Assembly: GCA_019722365.1 (NCBI GenBank)
Contig: JADFUC010001453.1
Coordinates: 744,001-808,000 of the forward strand
Source: Lithospermum erythrorhizon
Taxonomy: Eukaryota > Streptophyta > Magnoliopsida > Boraginales > Boraginaceae
Direction: 5' to 3'
DNA: 64,000 bases
The translations under genes and the position numbers were made by a program. Below are positions 26,501-37,739 of this stretch, in pieces (the stretch's first letter is position 1; each line of letters begins with the position of its first letter). Below the pieces are notes generated by a model. The model made no database searches and was not told where the DNA came from. It saw only the letters and a list, made by a program, of their open reading frames with translations.

Positions 26501-27221
26501 GAAATAAAGTAGATTCTATCATCCATATCTCTGTTCTGTGAATTCCTTTCATCGATAAGGTGATAACTAATACTTACAGACATCCTAATAGGCCTGTCTT
26601 CCAGGATCCAAACTTCATTATGATGGTGTTCTCTACACTCTTAAGCATATAGGGAAAAATGAAGGACTGAAGGGTCTCTACAGGTAGAATACTGTGTCAA
26701 GAATTCTGTTTCTAATGCAAGTCTTCTAAAGAGTATCACTATTTTTTTTTGTCAAAGCATTTTGCATATACTTGGATAACTGCAAGCACACGTCTAGTGT
26801 CAAATCTAGATTAATGCTTCTCAAATTATTTTGTAAAAACACTGCAAGCAATTTGAAAGGGCATTGTTTCCCTGTGTTTAGTATCTGCATTTGATTATGT
26901 CGGTGACTCAGTGTCCACATATTCTTTAAATATAATTTTTAAGTTTATGCCTGTCATATTTACTTCCCAAGGCTGCATTTTCATGCTTCCCAAATACGTT
27001 TGGTGAATGTGCTCTTTCATTAGATTAATGTTCTTCTATTTTGTTGTGTGTTAACAAAACCTGATGCTATCTTACTCTCTTTATTTGGTTGTGCTTCTCA
27101 ATTTGATAGGGGGTTGACTCCAAGATTATTTATGTACATGACACAAGGCGCTCTCTTCTTCACATCATATGAATCTTTCAAGAGATTATTCTCATCAGAT
27201 GTGCCAGACCTTAGTGCCTAG
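23535..27221 (+). CDS. mitochondrial carrier family (SLC25) protein with long N-terminal extension
   Basis: Eight exons join in frame: 23,535-24,768; 24,901-25,019; 25,204-25,328; 25,896-25,995; 26,101-26,184; 26,380-26,463; 26,592-26,683; 27,110-27,221, giving 649 aa. All introns are GT..AG. The carrier core begins at His365 (HAVAGAMAGVSVSLCLHPVD) and has three repeats with Px[DE]xx[KR]-type signatures: PVDTIK, PSECIK (repeat 2, with Ser in place of the usual residue after Pro) and PFDVVK, each followed by a GLYRG/SLYAGW/GLYRGL element. The first 364 residues are hydrophilic, Ser-rich and unlike a carrier. The core looks closest to the S-adenosylmethionine-carrier/mitoferrin-like branch; Arabidopsis has a carrier of similar size with a long N-terminus. 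It presumably moves a metabolite across a mitochondrial or plastid envelope membrane; substrate unknown. Confidence 0.9.
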
Positions 27222-27536
27222 AAACTCGAGGATGATCCTGATAAACAAATGAATGAAGGGGATTTAACATTATTACTGTCACTGGAGCATGATAGTATTT
27301 GTTCTTGCTAACCAATCTTTGTGCAAGTTAAAGGAAGAAAGGAAAAGATGAATATCAAGAGTTGACGTGTTTTCAAAGAAGCTTAGGTATACTGTCATAT
27401 GGCTAACTTTTCGCAATTTTCTCTGCTGATAAGCAACTAACCATTATCCCAGCACTGTAATTCTTGATGCTGTGCACTGCTTAGAGAACTAGATGTGAAT
27501 ATTGACATAGTATAGGTATGCCGTTATTTCAACATT

Positions 27537-27605
27537 GAGTATTTGTAACTCTATTGTAAGAGTATTTGTAACTTTATTGTAAGAGTATTTTGTAGCTCTC
27601 TTGTA
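27537..27605 (+). repeat. 23-bp tandem repeat, three units, in the carrier 3' UTR
   Basis: GAGTATTTGTAACTCTATTG plus TAA is repeated three times (27,537, 27,560, 27,583) with increasing divergence. It lies about 320 bp beyond the carrier stop codon, probably within or just after the 3' UTR. Confidence 0.7.
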
Positions 27606-27899
27606 CAAGATCCCCTTACCACCGCATTGACAGACGGGATCCTTTTTATAGGCATTAGAGCATGTTGTTGTATTGTATGAATATGACTAGAATTTGTATC
27701 ATGAAAGAAACTCTGATTTAAATTCTATCCCTTCCATTAAAAACATGTTAAAGTTCCAGATTTCCTAATTATGTTTATTTCATAGCCAAGTAAGGAGTAG
27801 TATTTGTTCTGTTTCATGGCAAAGTGAGATAATTGTGACCTTAGATATTGTACTCATCCTACTGTTAATTTTTTTCATGTAGTAATAGATTTCAATATA

Positions 27900-28714
27900 C
27901 AGTAAAAACTCTTTAAATTAATACTCCATAAATTAATAATTTTTTTAAAATAATAAATTAGTAAACTCTTTAAGTCATACTCATAAATTAATAAATTTTT
28001 AAATAATAAATTGGTTCGGTTTTGATTTGAACCGATTAAAAAATTACAAAAAATTAGATACAAAATAATAGATAATAATTTTCCAGGAGATCCTTTATAG
28101 TATTAGGTCATGAAAATCGTAAATTAATAGTGCTTAGACATTAAAAAAAAAATATTACAATTTAGTAAAATATTACTTTATTTGTTTATTTTCTTTTTAA
28201 AGATCAATCTTTTTGAGCCCATCTTTAATTTTTCTTATTGTGTCCAATAGTTTTGGTGTTCTACTTTCAAATTGTAACATAAAGTTTGAAATGTTTTAGA
28301 CGCCATAATTACTTTACATCCTTGTACAATAAGTATAAATGCTTGCGTTTATCATCAACAATGCATGCCTTTGTTCTCGATGATAATAAGTTAATAGCAA
28401 TAGCCTATTTCAACTAAACCTCTAAACATATTTCATTTTCACCCGATGAGTTCATTAGATTTTAGATATTATATTTGATTGATAATTGTCACCAGCTGTG
28501 AATTTCTTTATCAAAAATGGTTAATATAAATTTATTGCAATGTTAATGCTCAATAAATATCTAATTAAGTCTTCATGTACGTTAAATTAAAGTCTTGATG
28601 TCGTTAAACAAACTCTTTAAATCAATAAATTATTAATTTATCAATAAATTAATAACTCTTTAAATTAATAAATTTCACTAGTCCCAACATTATTAATTTA
28701 TAGAGTTTGTACTG
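27900..28714. mobile_element. Emigrant/pogo-like TIR element, non-autonomous, 815 bp
   Basis: The left end reads TA|CAGTAAAAACTCTTTAAATT and the right end, reverse-complemented, reads TA|CAGTACAAACTCTATAAATT. These are terminal inverted repeats of more than 25 bp with two mismatches, flanked by TA on both sides. This matches the CAGTAAAACCTCTATAAATT-type ends known for Emigrant/pogo-like elements, which insert at TA. No transposase frame is present. Subterminal copies of CTCTTTAAAT(T/C)AATAA occur near 28,612 and 28,650. Confidence 0.8.
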
Positions 28715-29700
28715 TAGCACGAACTATATATCTTCATGGACATATGATTCATTTACACAAAAAAATTAGAGCAAAAGTTGAACCATTGATATCCTACAAT
28801 CATTAACAGAAATTTAATGTCAGTATCAAAATTGTACATTTGTTAAACATGAGTGAGTAAACGAAATCTCCTCAAATGGTCAAACATATATGATGAATAA
28901 TATGTAAATGATGTAGGATAAACATTGCTTTAACTCTCATTTTATGGTTACTAATTAAATACTCCTTTAATGTCATATTTTTACAAATTAAGAAATGTTT
29001 CATTTCTTTTTGTATTAGAGTATTAGCAGTGTAGCTGAACACCGAGTTATTGATATTATAAATACGTTTAAACGTAATATCGGGATAAATGAATATTTTA
29101 ATTTCATCTTTCATGAAGCTTGACCAAATGATTAATTAAAGATTTGAAACTTTTCATTTTTGTATAAAATTGTTGCTCTCACTCCCCCATCTTCCTCACT
29201 CAAATCTAGGTTTCTTTTACTTCTTTGAGTATCTTTAGTTAACTAATCTTTCTACATTGTTCACTCTATACTCTAACTCAGTTTCTCTTATTGAATTGTT
29301 CAATCATCTTACTTTAATTTCTTTAACTTTTTATGCTTAAAGATCCCATCTTTATACAATTTTACTTATGTAACAAAAAACCCATGTGAAGAAATTATTT
29401 ATATGTTTGTAGCTTGTTTACTTTATTTTCCAAATTAAGCACGTTAAATTGGTTGGTTAGTTTTGGATTTGCAAAAAATAGTTTAAAGATTGGATTTTTA
29501 GATAGTTTAAGGCAATTGAAGAAGTATTCTGTAGTTAACTAGTTATAATAGTCCTTTGAAGTTATTTTTTTGTTTTTTCAAAAAAAAAAATTTGCCCAGA
29601 TCTCGTCATTGTGAGTAAAATCCCGTGGCTATTAGGATAACCCTGGTAGTTAGTCATTTGAACTTATTATAGACTTTAAAGTTGAATTTCTACCGAGTAA
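28715..29700. other. upstream region and probable 5' UTR of the AHL gene
   Basis: No independent gene. From about 29,170 the strand becomes CT-rich (CTCACTCCCCCATCTTCCTC), typical of a plant transcribed leader, about 530 bp before the start codon, so a 5' UTR intron is likely. I cannot fix its splice sites. Confidence 0.4.
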
Positions 29701-29760
29701 ATGCATGGATGGGAGAGAAGGAATGTCAATTTCAGGGGCAGCTTCATACTACCTGAATAA
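29701..29760 (+). promoter_or_regulatory. overlapping upstream ATG / 19-codon uORF at the AHL start
   Basis: ATGCATGG places an out-of-frame ATG (29,701) just four bases before the AHL ATG (29,705). The upstream frame stops at 29,758-29,760 after 19 codons, wholly overlapping the AHL coding start. Its context (T at -3, C at +4) is weak, whereas the AHL start has G at +4. Leaky scanning could therefore set AHL output. Relevance depends on the transcript start. Confidence 0.45.
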
Positions 29761-32469
29761 CAGAGGTGGGGTTGGTGGGTCGATGGGTCCAGCTGACGGT
29801 TGGTCGGGTTCCGGGGCTCCACCAATGTTTGGTACCCCACCTAGTTACAACCCAAATGGTTCATTTCAGTCTGCAAACGCAATTGGTACTAGTGGTGATG
29901 CAATGTCTTCATCATTTCAAATGGAGCACACATCACAGGGGTTTCCTCAAGGTGCAGTGGCCTCCCCACCTGGTGATTCAGTGAAGAAAAAACGAGGCCG
30001 GCCTCGGAAATATGCCCCGGATGGGACTAATATGTCGTTAGGACTGTCTCTTATTTCAACCAAACCTTCTGGAGATCTTACTTCTTCGGGACCTAAACGA
30101 AGCCGTGGACGGCCTCGTGGCAGTGGTTGGAAGCAACAGTTAGCACCTCTTGGTGGGTTTAGTTCTTGATCCGATTTGATAATTTGTGTGTTTGTTGTCA
30201 TGTTTCCATGGTCTGTTGTGTTTTAGATTGGTTTGATCACTTCTTTTGCTTGTTCAGTATTTTGTACATCGAGTATGTTGGAGTCAGTTATTTAGCAGTG
30301 CTTGCGACTTTATATCTTGTTACTTTATTAATTGATTAGGCCTGAACAGTATCCTATTATGTAGATTTAATGACACTACATAGTTCAGTTATATTTGATA
30401 TCTATGGTTATTTGTTGTTACAGTAGAATGGAACTTTGATAAGGACAATGTGAGTGAAAATGTTTAATCTTTTTGGTGTTTGTAGTTAATTGTGTATTTA
30501 TATCTGTTTATAATTAATCGTTTACAGGATATGATTTACCATCGTAATTTATATTTGCAGGGGAATGGATGAACAGTTCAGCAGGACTGGCATTTACACC
30601 TCATGTCATATGTGTTGCTGTTGGAGAGGTATCTAATCTTTTTTTGCTAGTCATTCTCCTTTGTAGCCTCAAAAAAATTTGGAAGAGAAGTTCAATATGG
30701 TCTCTTTGTAGGACGTAGCAGCGAAAATACTATATTTTGCTCAACAGAGACCAAGGGCCCTCTGTATCTTGTCTGCTAGCGGTTCAGTGTCGGCAATAAC
30801 CTTTCGTGCCGCTTCTGGTGGGACTGTCACATACGAGGTCAGTGGTTCTTCTTGTTATTCTGGGTACATAAGTTTCAGACTTCTCTCCCTCTGTCGATTA
30901 TGCTTGTTGCAGCTATATATGCTCTACCAGTTCCCCCTTCATACAAGGGGCATCATTCATTTATGTTTAATTTTTAGCTTCATAATTGTAGTCTAATTTT
31001 TATTTTTAATAAGTGATGGTTGCATCCCAGTATCACATCATCCAGATGCCGTGAATTAACTTTGGATTTTGTTTGTAATTCCATATTTGTTCTCTTCTCA
31101 CCACATAGTGTAGGATTCTTTTTCTTCAACGGACCAGGGCGAGAAGGAATGCTGCATTCTCTTGCATGTAATTTTTCTTTGTTATGGTAACCTAGATTTT
31201 ACCTTTTTTGTCAAATTTTGGATGGTAATGATTTACCTTGGCCAAATTTAGCTCTCCTTTTGGATGTGGATATATAGGATTTGTGTCCAGTAAAACGATA
31301 CTGTACTTGGGCGTTTTATATTGCATTAAAACTATTTGGATATTTACCCAGTCCAGTCCTAACTAGAAAATTCCTTAAAATCTGTGTATTTTTACCCACA
31401 GCCGGAATAATTAGGCCACCCAGGATTCTAGCGAACTGACATTAGGTCAGTAATAGAAGTTCTTTTATTCTTTATACCCTCAGGAGAAAAAGGAAAAGGA
31501 AAGTCTGGGAGCTTATGACTATGTTCGTTTCATGGTAGACTGGACGGAAGAATTAAAACAGGAAGGCATAAATGAAATTGGAGCTAAATTGATTAAATTA
31601 ATGATCACATTATCTAGGATAGGGTAATAATATAGTGACTGGCCTCAGAGATATGCATGAAGCATAAACCTCTCCCTAGCTAATTGAAGTTAGACTTAAC
31701 AAAACTTAAGGTGATTGAATCTTATGTCTAAGAGACTAACTGGAATAAACTGCTTTGACGAAGTTGCTCTGGCATTTTTCAACTCATTGAGAATGACTCT
31801 GCTACATTCTAAATAATTGATTGGGTCTCTAGAATACTAATATGATGAGCAATTCTCCAGGGGCGATTCGAAATGTTATGCCTATCTGGATCTTACTTGC
31901 TAGATGAAGATGGTGGACCTCGTGATCGTACTGGTGGTATCAGTATTTCTGTCTGTAGTCCTGACGGTCATGTAATTGGGGGTGCAATAGGAGGCAGACT
32001 TACAGCTGCAACCCTGGTGCAGGTACTTCTGTTTTAAGCATTGCTTACTCTTGAGTTCATCATAGATTCTATTTGCACATCACATTCTGTTTAAGCTCAG
32101 TTTAACTGTTTAGGAGAACAATTTTAAATGATGCTATCCGATTTGATTCCTTGTTACCTCTTTCTTTGTGGCCTAGTGAAGCCCTAGTATATAGAGATAC
32201 ACTTCACTACTAACTGAATGCTGACCCTGCCCATGTATGGCTATCAGGTCATTGCATGTAGTTTTGTTTATGGTGGCAACACAAAGAGCAAAGTAGAGGC
32301 AAGTGCAAAAGGCGAGGATGGTACCACTGAGCAGGTTGAGAAGTCTCCAACACCAAACACTACGGTCTCTGGTAATGATCACACTAGAGATTCCGCAGGA
32401 GTTTGGCCGGCAGGTGTGCAGCCAAATTCAAGAAGTTCCCAAACAGAGATTGACCTGACTCGTGGATGA
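29705..32469 (+). CDS. AHL: AT-hook motif nuclear-localized (AHL) protein, two AT-hooks + PPC domain
   Basis: Five exons, 29,705-30,152; 30,561-30,628; 30,712-30,837; 31,861-32,022; 32,248-32,469, join in frame to 341 aa. Exon 1 encodes a Gly/Ser-rich N-terminus and both AT-hooks: KKKRGRPRKY (94-103) and KRSRGRPRGSG (131-141). Exons 2 to 5 encode the PPC/DUF296 domain, from HVICVAVGEDVAAKIL through GRFEMLCLSGSYLL and GGAIGGRLTAATLVQVIACS (about 163-275), then a polar tail. AHL proteins bind the minor groove of AT-rich DNA in the nucleus, assemble through PPC domains and act as chromatin-linked regulators of growth and development. Two AT-hooks and introns place it in the intron-containing AHL clade. 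An out-of-frame ATG four bases upstream is described separately. Confidence 0.93.
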
Positions 32470-32753
32470 AGCAGTTTCTCTGCAACGGACACATGGCGAG
32501 TTTGTATATATGTGTTGTTGTTCATGAAACAGCCCAGGAGATGGCCAATATAGATCTCGTTGTCGGGTGCAGGTAGTACATGAGGGAGTGTTCTAACATA
32601 TTATGGAGTTTAGGTTCTTTAGTAGAGGTAGGTTATTGTGGCTTGGGGGAATTGTATTGGTTTATGAAACTGCTGAACTAAAATGCAATGACTTTTTTAA
32701 TGTACTCTGCCAACTTCGATTATTATATTACAATCTACATTAAAAATCTACAT

Positions 32754-34721
32754 TTACAATTCATTAGACTTATTAGTAACCATCTGCAATAGATTATTCA
32801 TTGCTATGGTAAAAGCATCCTGGAACTTTTCAAGCTTTGAACTTGAATCTGCATATACTAATCCAGGCATTAGTTCATAAACTATATACCTCCTCATGTC
32901 ATCCCTTTCCTTCTTAGGAATCCTCATTAGCCTTTCTATGACATTAAATTCATTCTTTTTCGCCACTTCTTGGCTGATGAATACTGAATATTTCTTATGA
33001 TCTTCAGGCAAATGCCATGGATATTGATAGAAGGCTGTGAATGGATCGAATAGTACTGGAATGCAACCTGATATGAGAGAATCGAACACTGATTTTCGCG
33101 TTGGACTGTCGCCTGGAGGCTGCATGCAGAATTCTGATTCCATAAAGAGTTCAGTTATAGTTTCTTGTTGATCACACCCCCCTGAACTGCAGTTAAGAAA
33201 CTTGCAATTTCCATTGCTTGCCGCTGAACATTGATTGATCAGCACATTTCTAACGTTGTCCGGAGCATCAGGCCTGGCTCCTCCGGCAAAACTAACAAGA
33301 TTTTTTCTATACAATTGGATGATCTTCAGCTGCCAGTTGACAATATCATCATCTGTGTGAGGGTGGAATGATGTTGGATGAGGAATACCTATGTCGTTGA
33401 TCTGCCATGGTTGTCGTTCGATCAAGAGTTTAATTGGATTTTGCATCTCAGCTTGTTCCAACAGCCTAGTACCCCATGAGGATGTGCTGTTCCTCCTGAA
33501 ATCCCACGAAATCTTGCCTAGAACAAATATGTGATCTTTACCGCCATTTCTGTACCACGGTTCCTGTGTCTCAAGCCATCTTATCAATTCCAATGCCAAG
33601 GAATCCTTCACTTCATTTGACACATCTTTGAAATGCCATCTCAAGATGTCTAGGCCTCCATAGTAAGGCACGTAAAATAACTTCGCCTCATTTTCGTTGT
33701 AGACTCTGCAAGGATGCTTCAGGACTCTGGAATGAAATATTGGCTCCAGTGAGTACTGATGAGTCTGATACCATCTCTCCCCTAGCTTCGGCATTGACTC
33801 CCCGAGCGCCTCATTACTGAAGTATTTGCATAAACTGCCCCACGGAATCATGTCTCCACAGAGACCAACAAGGTCCTTGTTGAACTTCGATGGCAATTCG
33901 TACACATATACTCCCCTCCCTTCACACGATTCATGGTTGTTATTCGAAATCCAAGATCGATGCATTTTCATTTGATCCTCTACGTCTGTGTAAGCATATA
34001 CCAGTTCTTCATCTCTCAGTTGAAGAATGCTGCTAATTTTATCAACACTGTTGACATTAGAGCCATCATTGAGAACTGCATCATTATCCTTTTTCTCATC
34101 TGTCAAGCTACTGATGGTGCTGTTTAAAGGTAGAATTGGAGAGTTCACAGCAACATCAACCACCTCCTTCATGATTTCCTTCTTTTCAACCCCTTCATCA
34201 ACCGGTGGCACTAAAACCTCAATGTCCTTCATGATTTCCTGCTTTTCAACGCCTTCATCATCCGGTGGAACTAAAACCTCAATGCCCTTTTTCTCCCCGC
34301 CATCCCGAGGCTTTCCAACACTATTTTCTATAACAGCACTGGGGCTATCCAACAACTTTGCAACATCTTTAACATTGTCTTTGCTTTCACCATCAGTCAC
34401 AGAGCCAGAACTGTCATTAACTCGAAGAACCGCGATTTCAGGAAGTGATTGCTGTACAACAGGAACATCAAATCCAGGTTGAGAACCAGCTGAAATGCAA
34501 TAAAGATTGTTGAGCTTTCTAGAAGTCACACAAACATGAACTATGTTTCCAGAAATGATGGTGGTTGAAGAAGTATACACAAATATCACAATCAACAAAA
34601 AAATCGCAAATGGAAATCTAAGAAAAACTCTGGCAAGAAAGGAGTAAAAGAACACAACAATTGAGTTGGTTTCTTTTCTTTTGGAAACTTTAGACCTTTT
34701 CTTGGAGACAGAAATAGCCAT
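32754..34721 (-). CDS. GT47 family (exostosin-type) glycosyltransferase, MUR3-like group
   Basis: A single exon of 655 aa. ATG 34,721 is chosen; an in-frame TTG 33 nt upstream is not used. It is a type II Golgi protein: a short basic cytosolic tail (KKRSKVSKRK), one membrane anchor at about 33-51, a long variable stem, then the exostosin domain from GRGVYVYELPSKFN (about 269). Family features seen are WYQTHQYSLEPIFHSRVL, FYVPYYGGLDILRW and PPGDSPTRKSVFDSLISGCI. Group A GT47 enzymes add galactose or galacturonic acid to xyloglucan side chains; the donor here cannot be decided. The stem has two 20-aa tandem copies of IEVLVPPxDEGVEKxEIMKx (about 147-186). It is convergent with the AHL gene, with stop codons 284 bp apart, so 3' UTRs may nearly touch. 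Confidence 0.9.
   Translation of the reverse strand: MAISVSKKRSKVSKRKETNSIVVFFYSFLARVFLRFPFAIFLLIVIFVYTSSTTIISGNIVHVCVTSRKLNNLYCISAGSQPGFDVPVVQQSLPEIAVLRVNDSSGSVTDGESKDNVKDVAKLLDSPSAVIENSVGKPRDGGEKKGIEVLVPPDDEGVEKQEIMKDIEVLVPPVDEGVEKKEIMKEVVDVAVNSPILPLNSTISSLTDEKKDNDAVLNDGSNVNSVDKISSILQLRDEELVYAYTDVEDQMKMHRSWISNNNHESCEGRGVYVYELPSKFNKDLVGLCGDMIPWGSLCKYFSNEALGESMPKLGERWYQTHQYSLEPIFHSRVLKHPCRVYNENEAKLFYVPYYGGLDILRWHFKDVSNEVKDSLALELIRWLETQEPWYRNGGKDHIFVLGKISWDFRRNSTSSWGTRLLEQAEMQNPIKLLIERQPWQINDIGIPHPTSFHPHTDDDIVNWQLKIIQLYRKNLVSFAGGARPDAPDNVRNVLINQCSAASNGNCKFLNCSSGGCDQQETITELFMESEFCMQPPGDSPTRKSVFDSLISGCIPVLFDPFTAFYQYPWHLPEDHKKYSVFISQEVAKKNEFNVIERLMRIPKKERDDMRRYIVYELMPGLVYADSSSKLEKFQDAFTIAMNNLLQMVTNKSNEL
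34164..34283 (-). repeat. in-frame 60-nt tandem duplication in the GT47 stem
   Basis: Two adjacent 60-nt units encode 20-residue repeats differing at a handful of positions. The high identity implies a fairly recent slippage event, in frame and in the non-catalytic stem, so probably tolerated. Confidence 0.85.
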
Positions 34722-36116
34722 TTCTGATGAAAACCAAGATTCAAATTTCTCCAAAGTCTACCATTTCTAGTGCTCAAGTATGAAGTGCTGGAGACATGGG
34801 TGCACGTAGTAGGATGATTTGGGTTTTGCCATTCCATATCATTGCACGTTAGTATAAATGTGAAGCTTATTATTAAGGCTTCAATTATTAGGTTCTTGGT
34901 ATGGATTAATTTTAGGTTAGATCGCTTGAATTATACGTTACTTGCAGATGCAGTCGTTTTATTATTATTCTTTTCGGCGTGGTTTTTGACACATAATGAT
35001 TCTTTTCTTTTCATTAGTAAAGTATAGAATCATTTCATGTTTATTTGAGCTTTTGATAGTTATGCATTTTAAAACTTTGATCGTATATATTTTTGTTTGT
35101 ATTGTACAATACTTGATGAAAACTATTACAATGAAAAATATTTTTCAAATTCTTTCCATTGATATATGTTTATCCAAATCTTTTCTCTCTATCACTTATT
35201 TATGAAGTCGACATGTTTGTTTTCTATTAAATAAAGAGAACATTTGGATCATTAAGTATTAAATGAAACCTAAAATTGTCAAATGTTACTATCTTAAAAA
35301 TAAAAAAAATAACATAAGTGACTTATAAAATAGGATGTGGGGAATATTATACAATCTGAACAAATATATTTAAGGTCGCGAAGTTCAAAAGGGTATGCTT
35401 ATCGAAAGTCGAAAGTGAGCGATCTTTTAGGAGCAGGAGGGAGTATTTTCTAGTGAAATTAATTGCTCATTTTATTCTTCTTATTTAATGATAATTAATT
35501 TGCTTAATATGGTAAGTAGATTTTAAGGTAATAAAGTGAGCCAATTTCGAGATTACTCTTTCCAGACTTGATAAAAGTAGTTAGCAAATCGCTTGAATCG
35601 GTAAAATTTCTCTACTTCGAGCTGAAATGCTATATGACACACCTCTAGAATCACTCAAGTGATTACAAATTTCTTCTCTTATAAGGTCGTTTAAGTAGAA
35701 ATTAATAACCAGAAAAGGCAAAAATAAAGAAGGAAGAAAAACAAGAAAAATAGAATGTGCCTGTCGGAAGTTGCGCACTAGCTTTTGATCACATAATTGC
35801 TCAAAAAACACTAACAAGATAGGTATATGCATAATGCATTAACGTTTCAAATAATTATTTTACAATGTTACTATCAACTTTTATAGAACTGTACAAGGTT
35901 ATTGTTACTACACCAACTTCCCCAAAAAGCTTAAACTTAGTGGATAATACACACCCTTTTCCTTTTGTCAATTCTTCAATTGCTTATAAAAAAAAACAAT
36001 TAAGAATTACTAATACAATAAGGTCAACCCTGAAATATGAGCATATTATCTTATCTAGAGATTAATGAATTGAGCCGAATATAATCTTGAGGTAGAGATT
36101 ACACAACGCATACGTT
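34722..36116. other. intergenic, promoter side of the GT47 gene
   Basis: AT-rich with no supported gene. A GGAGGGAGTA at about 35,437 looks like one end of a Stowaway-type element, but I could not find its partner. Confidence 0.4.
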
Positions 36117-36672
36117 ATTAATGTATTTATCAATTTTCATGTTAAACTAAATTGATGGTCAAAATTTTAGTTTGAAAATTAATGAATTAAATAAATAGAA
36201 GATAATTGTTGATTTTCAGTTGTCAGATATTTCTCAGCCACATGATAGCAGGCATCACATGATGATTAAGTCCGTCTTTAGTCATAATAATTAATCGTTA
36301 AAATAATTTAAGTCCCTAAACTGATGGACACGTGGACGTGGCCACCTTCACGAACTCGAGGGAATAAAGATACAGCAAGATAATGTATAACATTATTATT
36401 GATTGTGAAAGAGCAACAACAAAATGATGCTTCTAAACAAGATATTAAGAGTTAATTAAACTTGTTTAATCAATTCGGCGGTTTCCACACAAAATTATGT
36501 AATGCGTTGAGAATTTGGCTTGTGGACCTACTTCGAAGTTTTAAGGCCACGAATTTTGTATAAAAAATATAGTAAGAGATATATTAAAAGAGAGTAAAGA
36601 AATTTGTGTAGTCTTTGTTTTCGTTCGGGATTATTCAATCATGCTATATGACGCTTTTCGAATTGTCCGTTT

Positions 36673-36780
36673 TAAATTGATAAATGAAATTAGTCTCGGC
36701 ATTAATTTTTTCCGTTAAACTCTAAATTTCGGTTAATGCTTTGTTTGTCGTGACTAATGAGAGTTAATTTAATAAATTCA
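36673..36780 (+). repeat. left terminal inverted repeat of the MULE
   Basis: About 108 bp that align with the reverse complement of 41,708-41,826. Identical runs include AAATTAGTC, AACTCTAAATTTC and GTTAATTTA. The outermost part is eroded. Confidence 0.75.
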
Positions 36781-37739
36781 AATCACCAAAACCATATATA
36801 TCCATCGATTATGCCTAAATCTTAAAATCCTTATATCATCGATTATACCTAAATCTTAAAATCATACATCTATATAAGTTGCCAATCTAATTATACTAAC
36901 TTGAGCCCAATCGATTCTGCGCCCATATGATTCTGTTCCTTTGAAACCTTAAAACCATATAGCCGTGAATTACCCGGCCAAAAAAGTAGCAAATTGTCTT
37001 TGAGATGTCTTAGTTAATAAGCCGTTAGAAAAGTATAACACAAGAGATTATTGAGACCTATTATGGTAAGTCGCAACTTTTGTCGAACAAATTTTGGGGG
37101 TTTTGTTGTGGGGATAAATTTAGAGGGTTTCATTCTTTGGGATTTTCTTGATGGTCCACTTATACTTCCATTTCAATTTTTTGTAATTTTACATCTGATC
37201 AATTTAGGGGTTCGTTTAAAAAGTACTAATTTGTTTGGTCTTGTTTTCCGTTTAGAGAGGTATATGTGAGAGTTCCTGATTAAGCTTCATGCGGGGGTCT
37301 TTTGCATTAAACCTACTTTGTGAACTATGTAGGGGTAGTACTATATGGATATAGGTTGGTTGAAAGCGAGTTGTTTGACATTAGGGACTTAGATAGGGTT
37401 TATTAGTCTAGTATGAAATGGAGTTGCGTCTTTCTTTAATACATATAGAGAGCTTTGGGTGGGGTATAATGATTGATGCAAGGTTGTTGAGTGATGAGGA
37501 CATTGAAGTTTTAGGGAATTGTCGACAAAAATAAGAGTTCTTAGATGTTTATTGACTCTGCACAATGATGTTTGTGGAGTATACACAAAAGGGATGCCTC
37601 TTAGAGTACTTGAACGACATAGTGTCTAGTAGAATATTAGTTGGTAGGCCTGAAATATATGTAACCTTGAGAGTTATGAGGGGAGGTTCGCTTTGCATGA
37701 TAGGGCCTATGATCTATTGTGAGTTTGAGAGAGGGAGGT

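Noticed and set aside
34027..34482. 151-codon Ser/Thr-rich frame on the plus strand
   Set aside because: Antisense of the GT47 stem; composition reflects the repeats on the other strand.
37051..37269. 72-codon hydrophobic frame at the start of the MULE
   Set aside because: Could be part of the transposase leader region but matches nothing I can name; kept within the element only.
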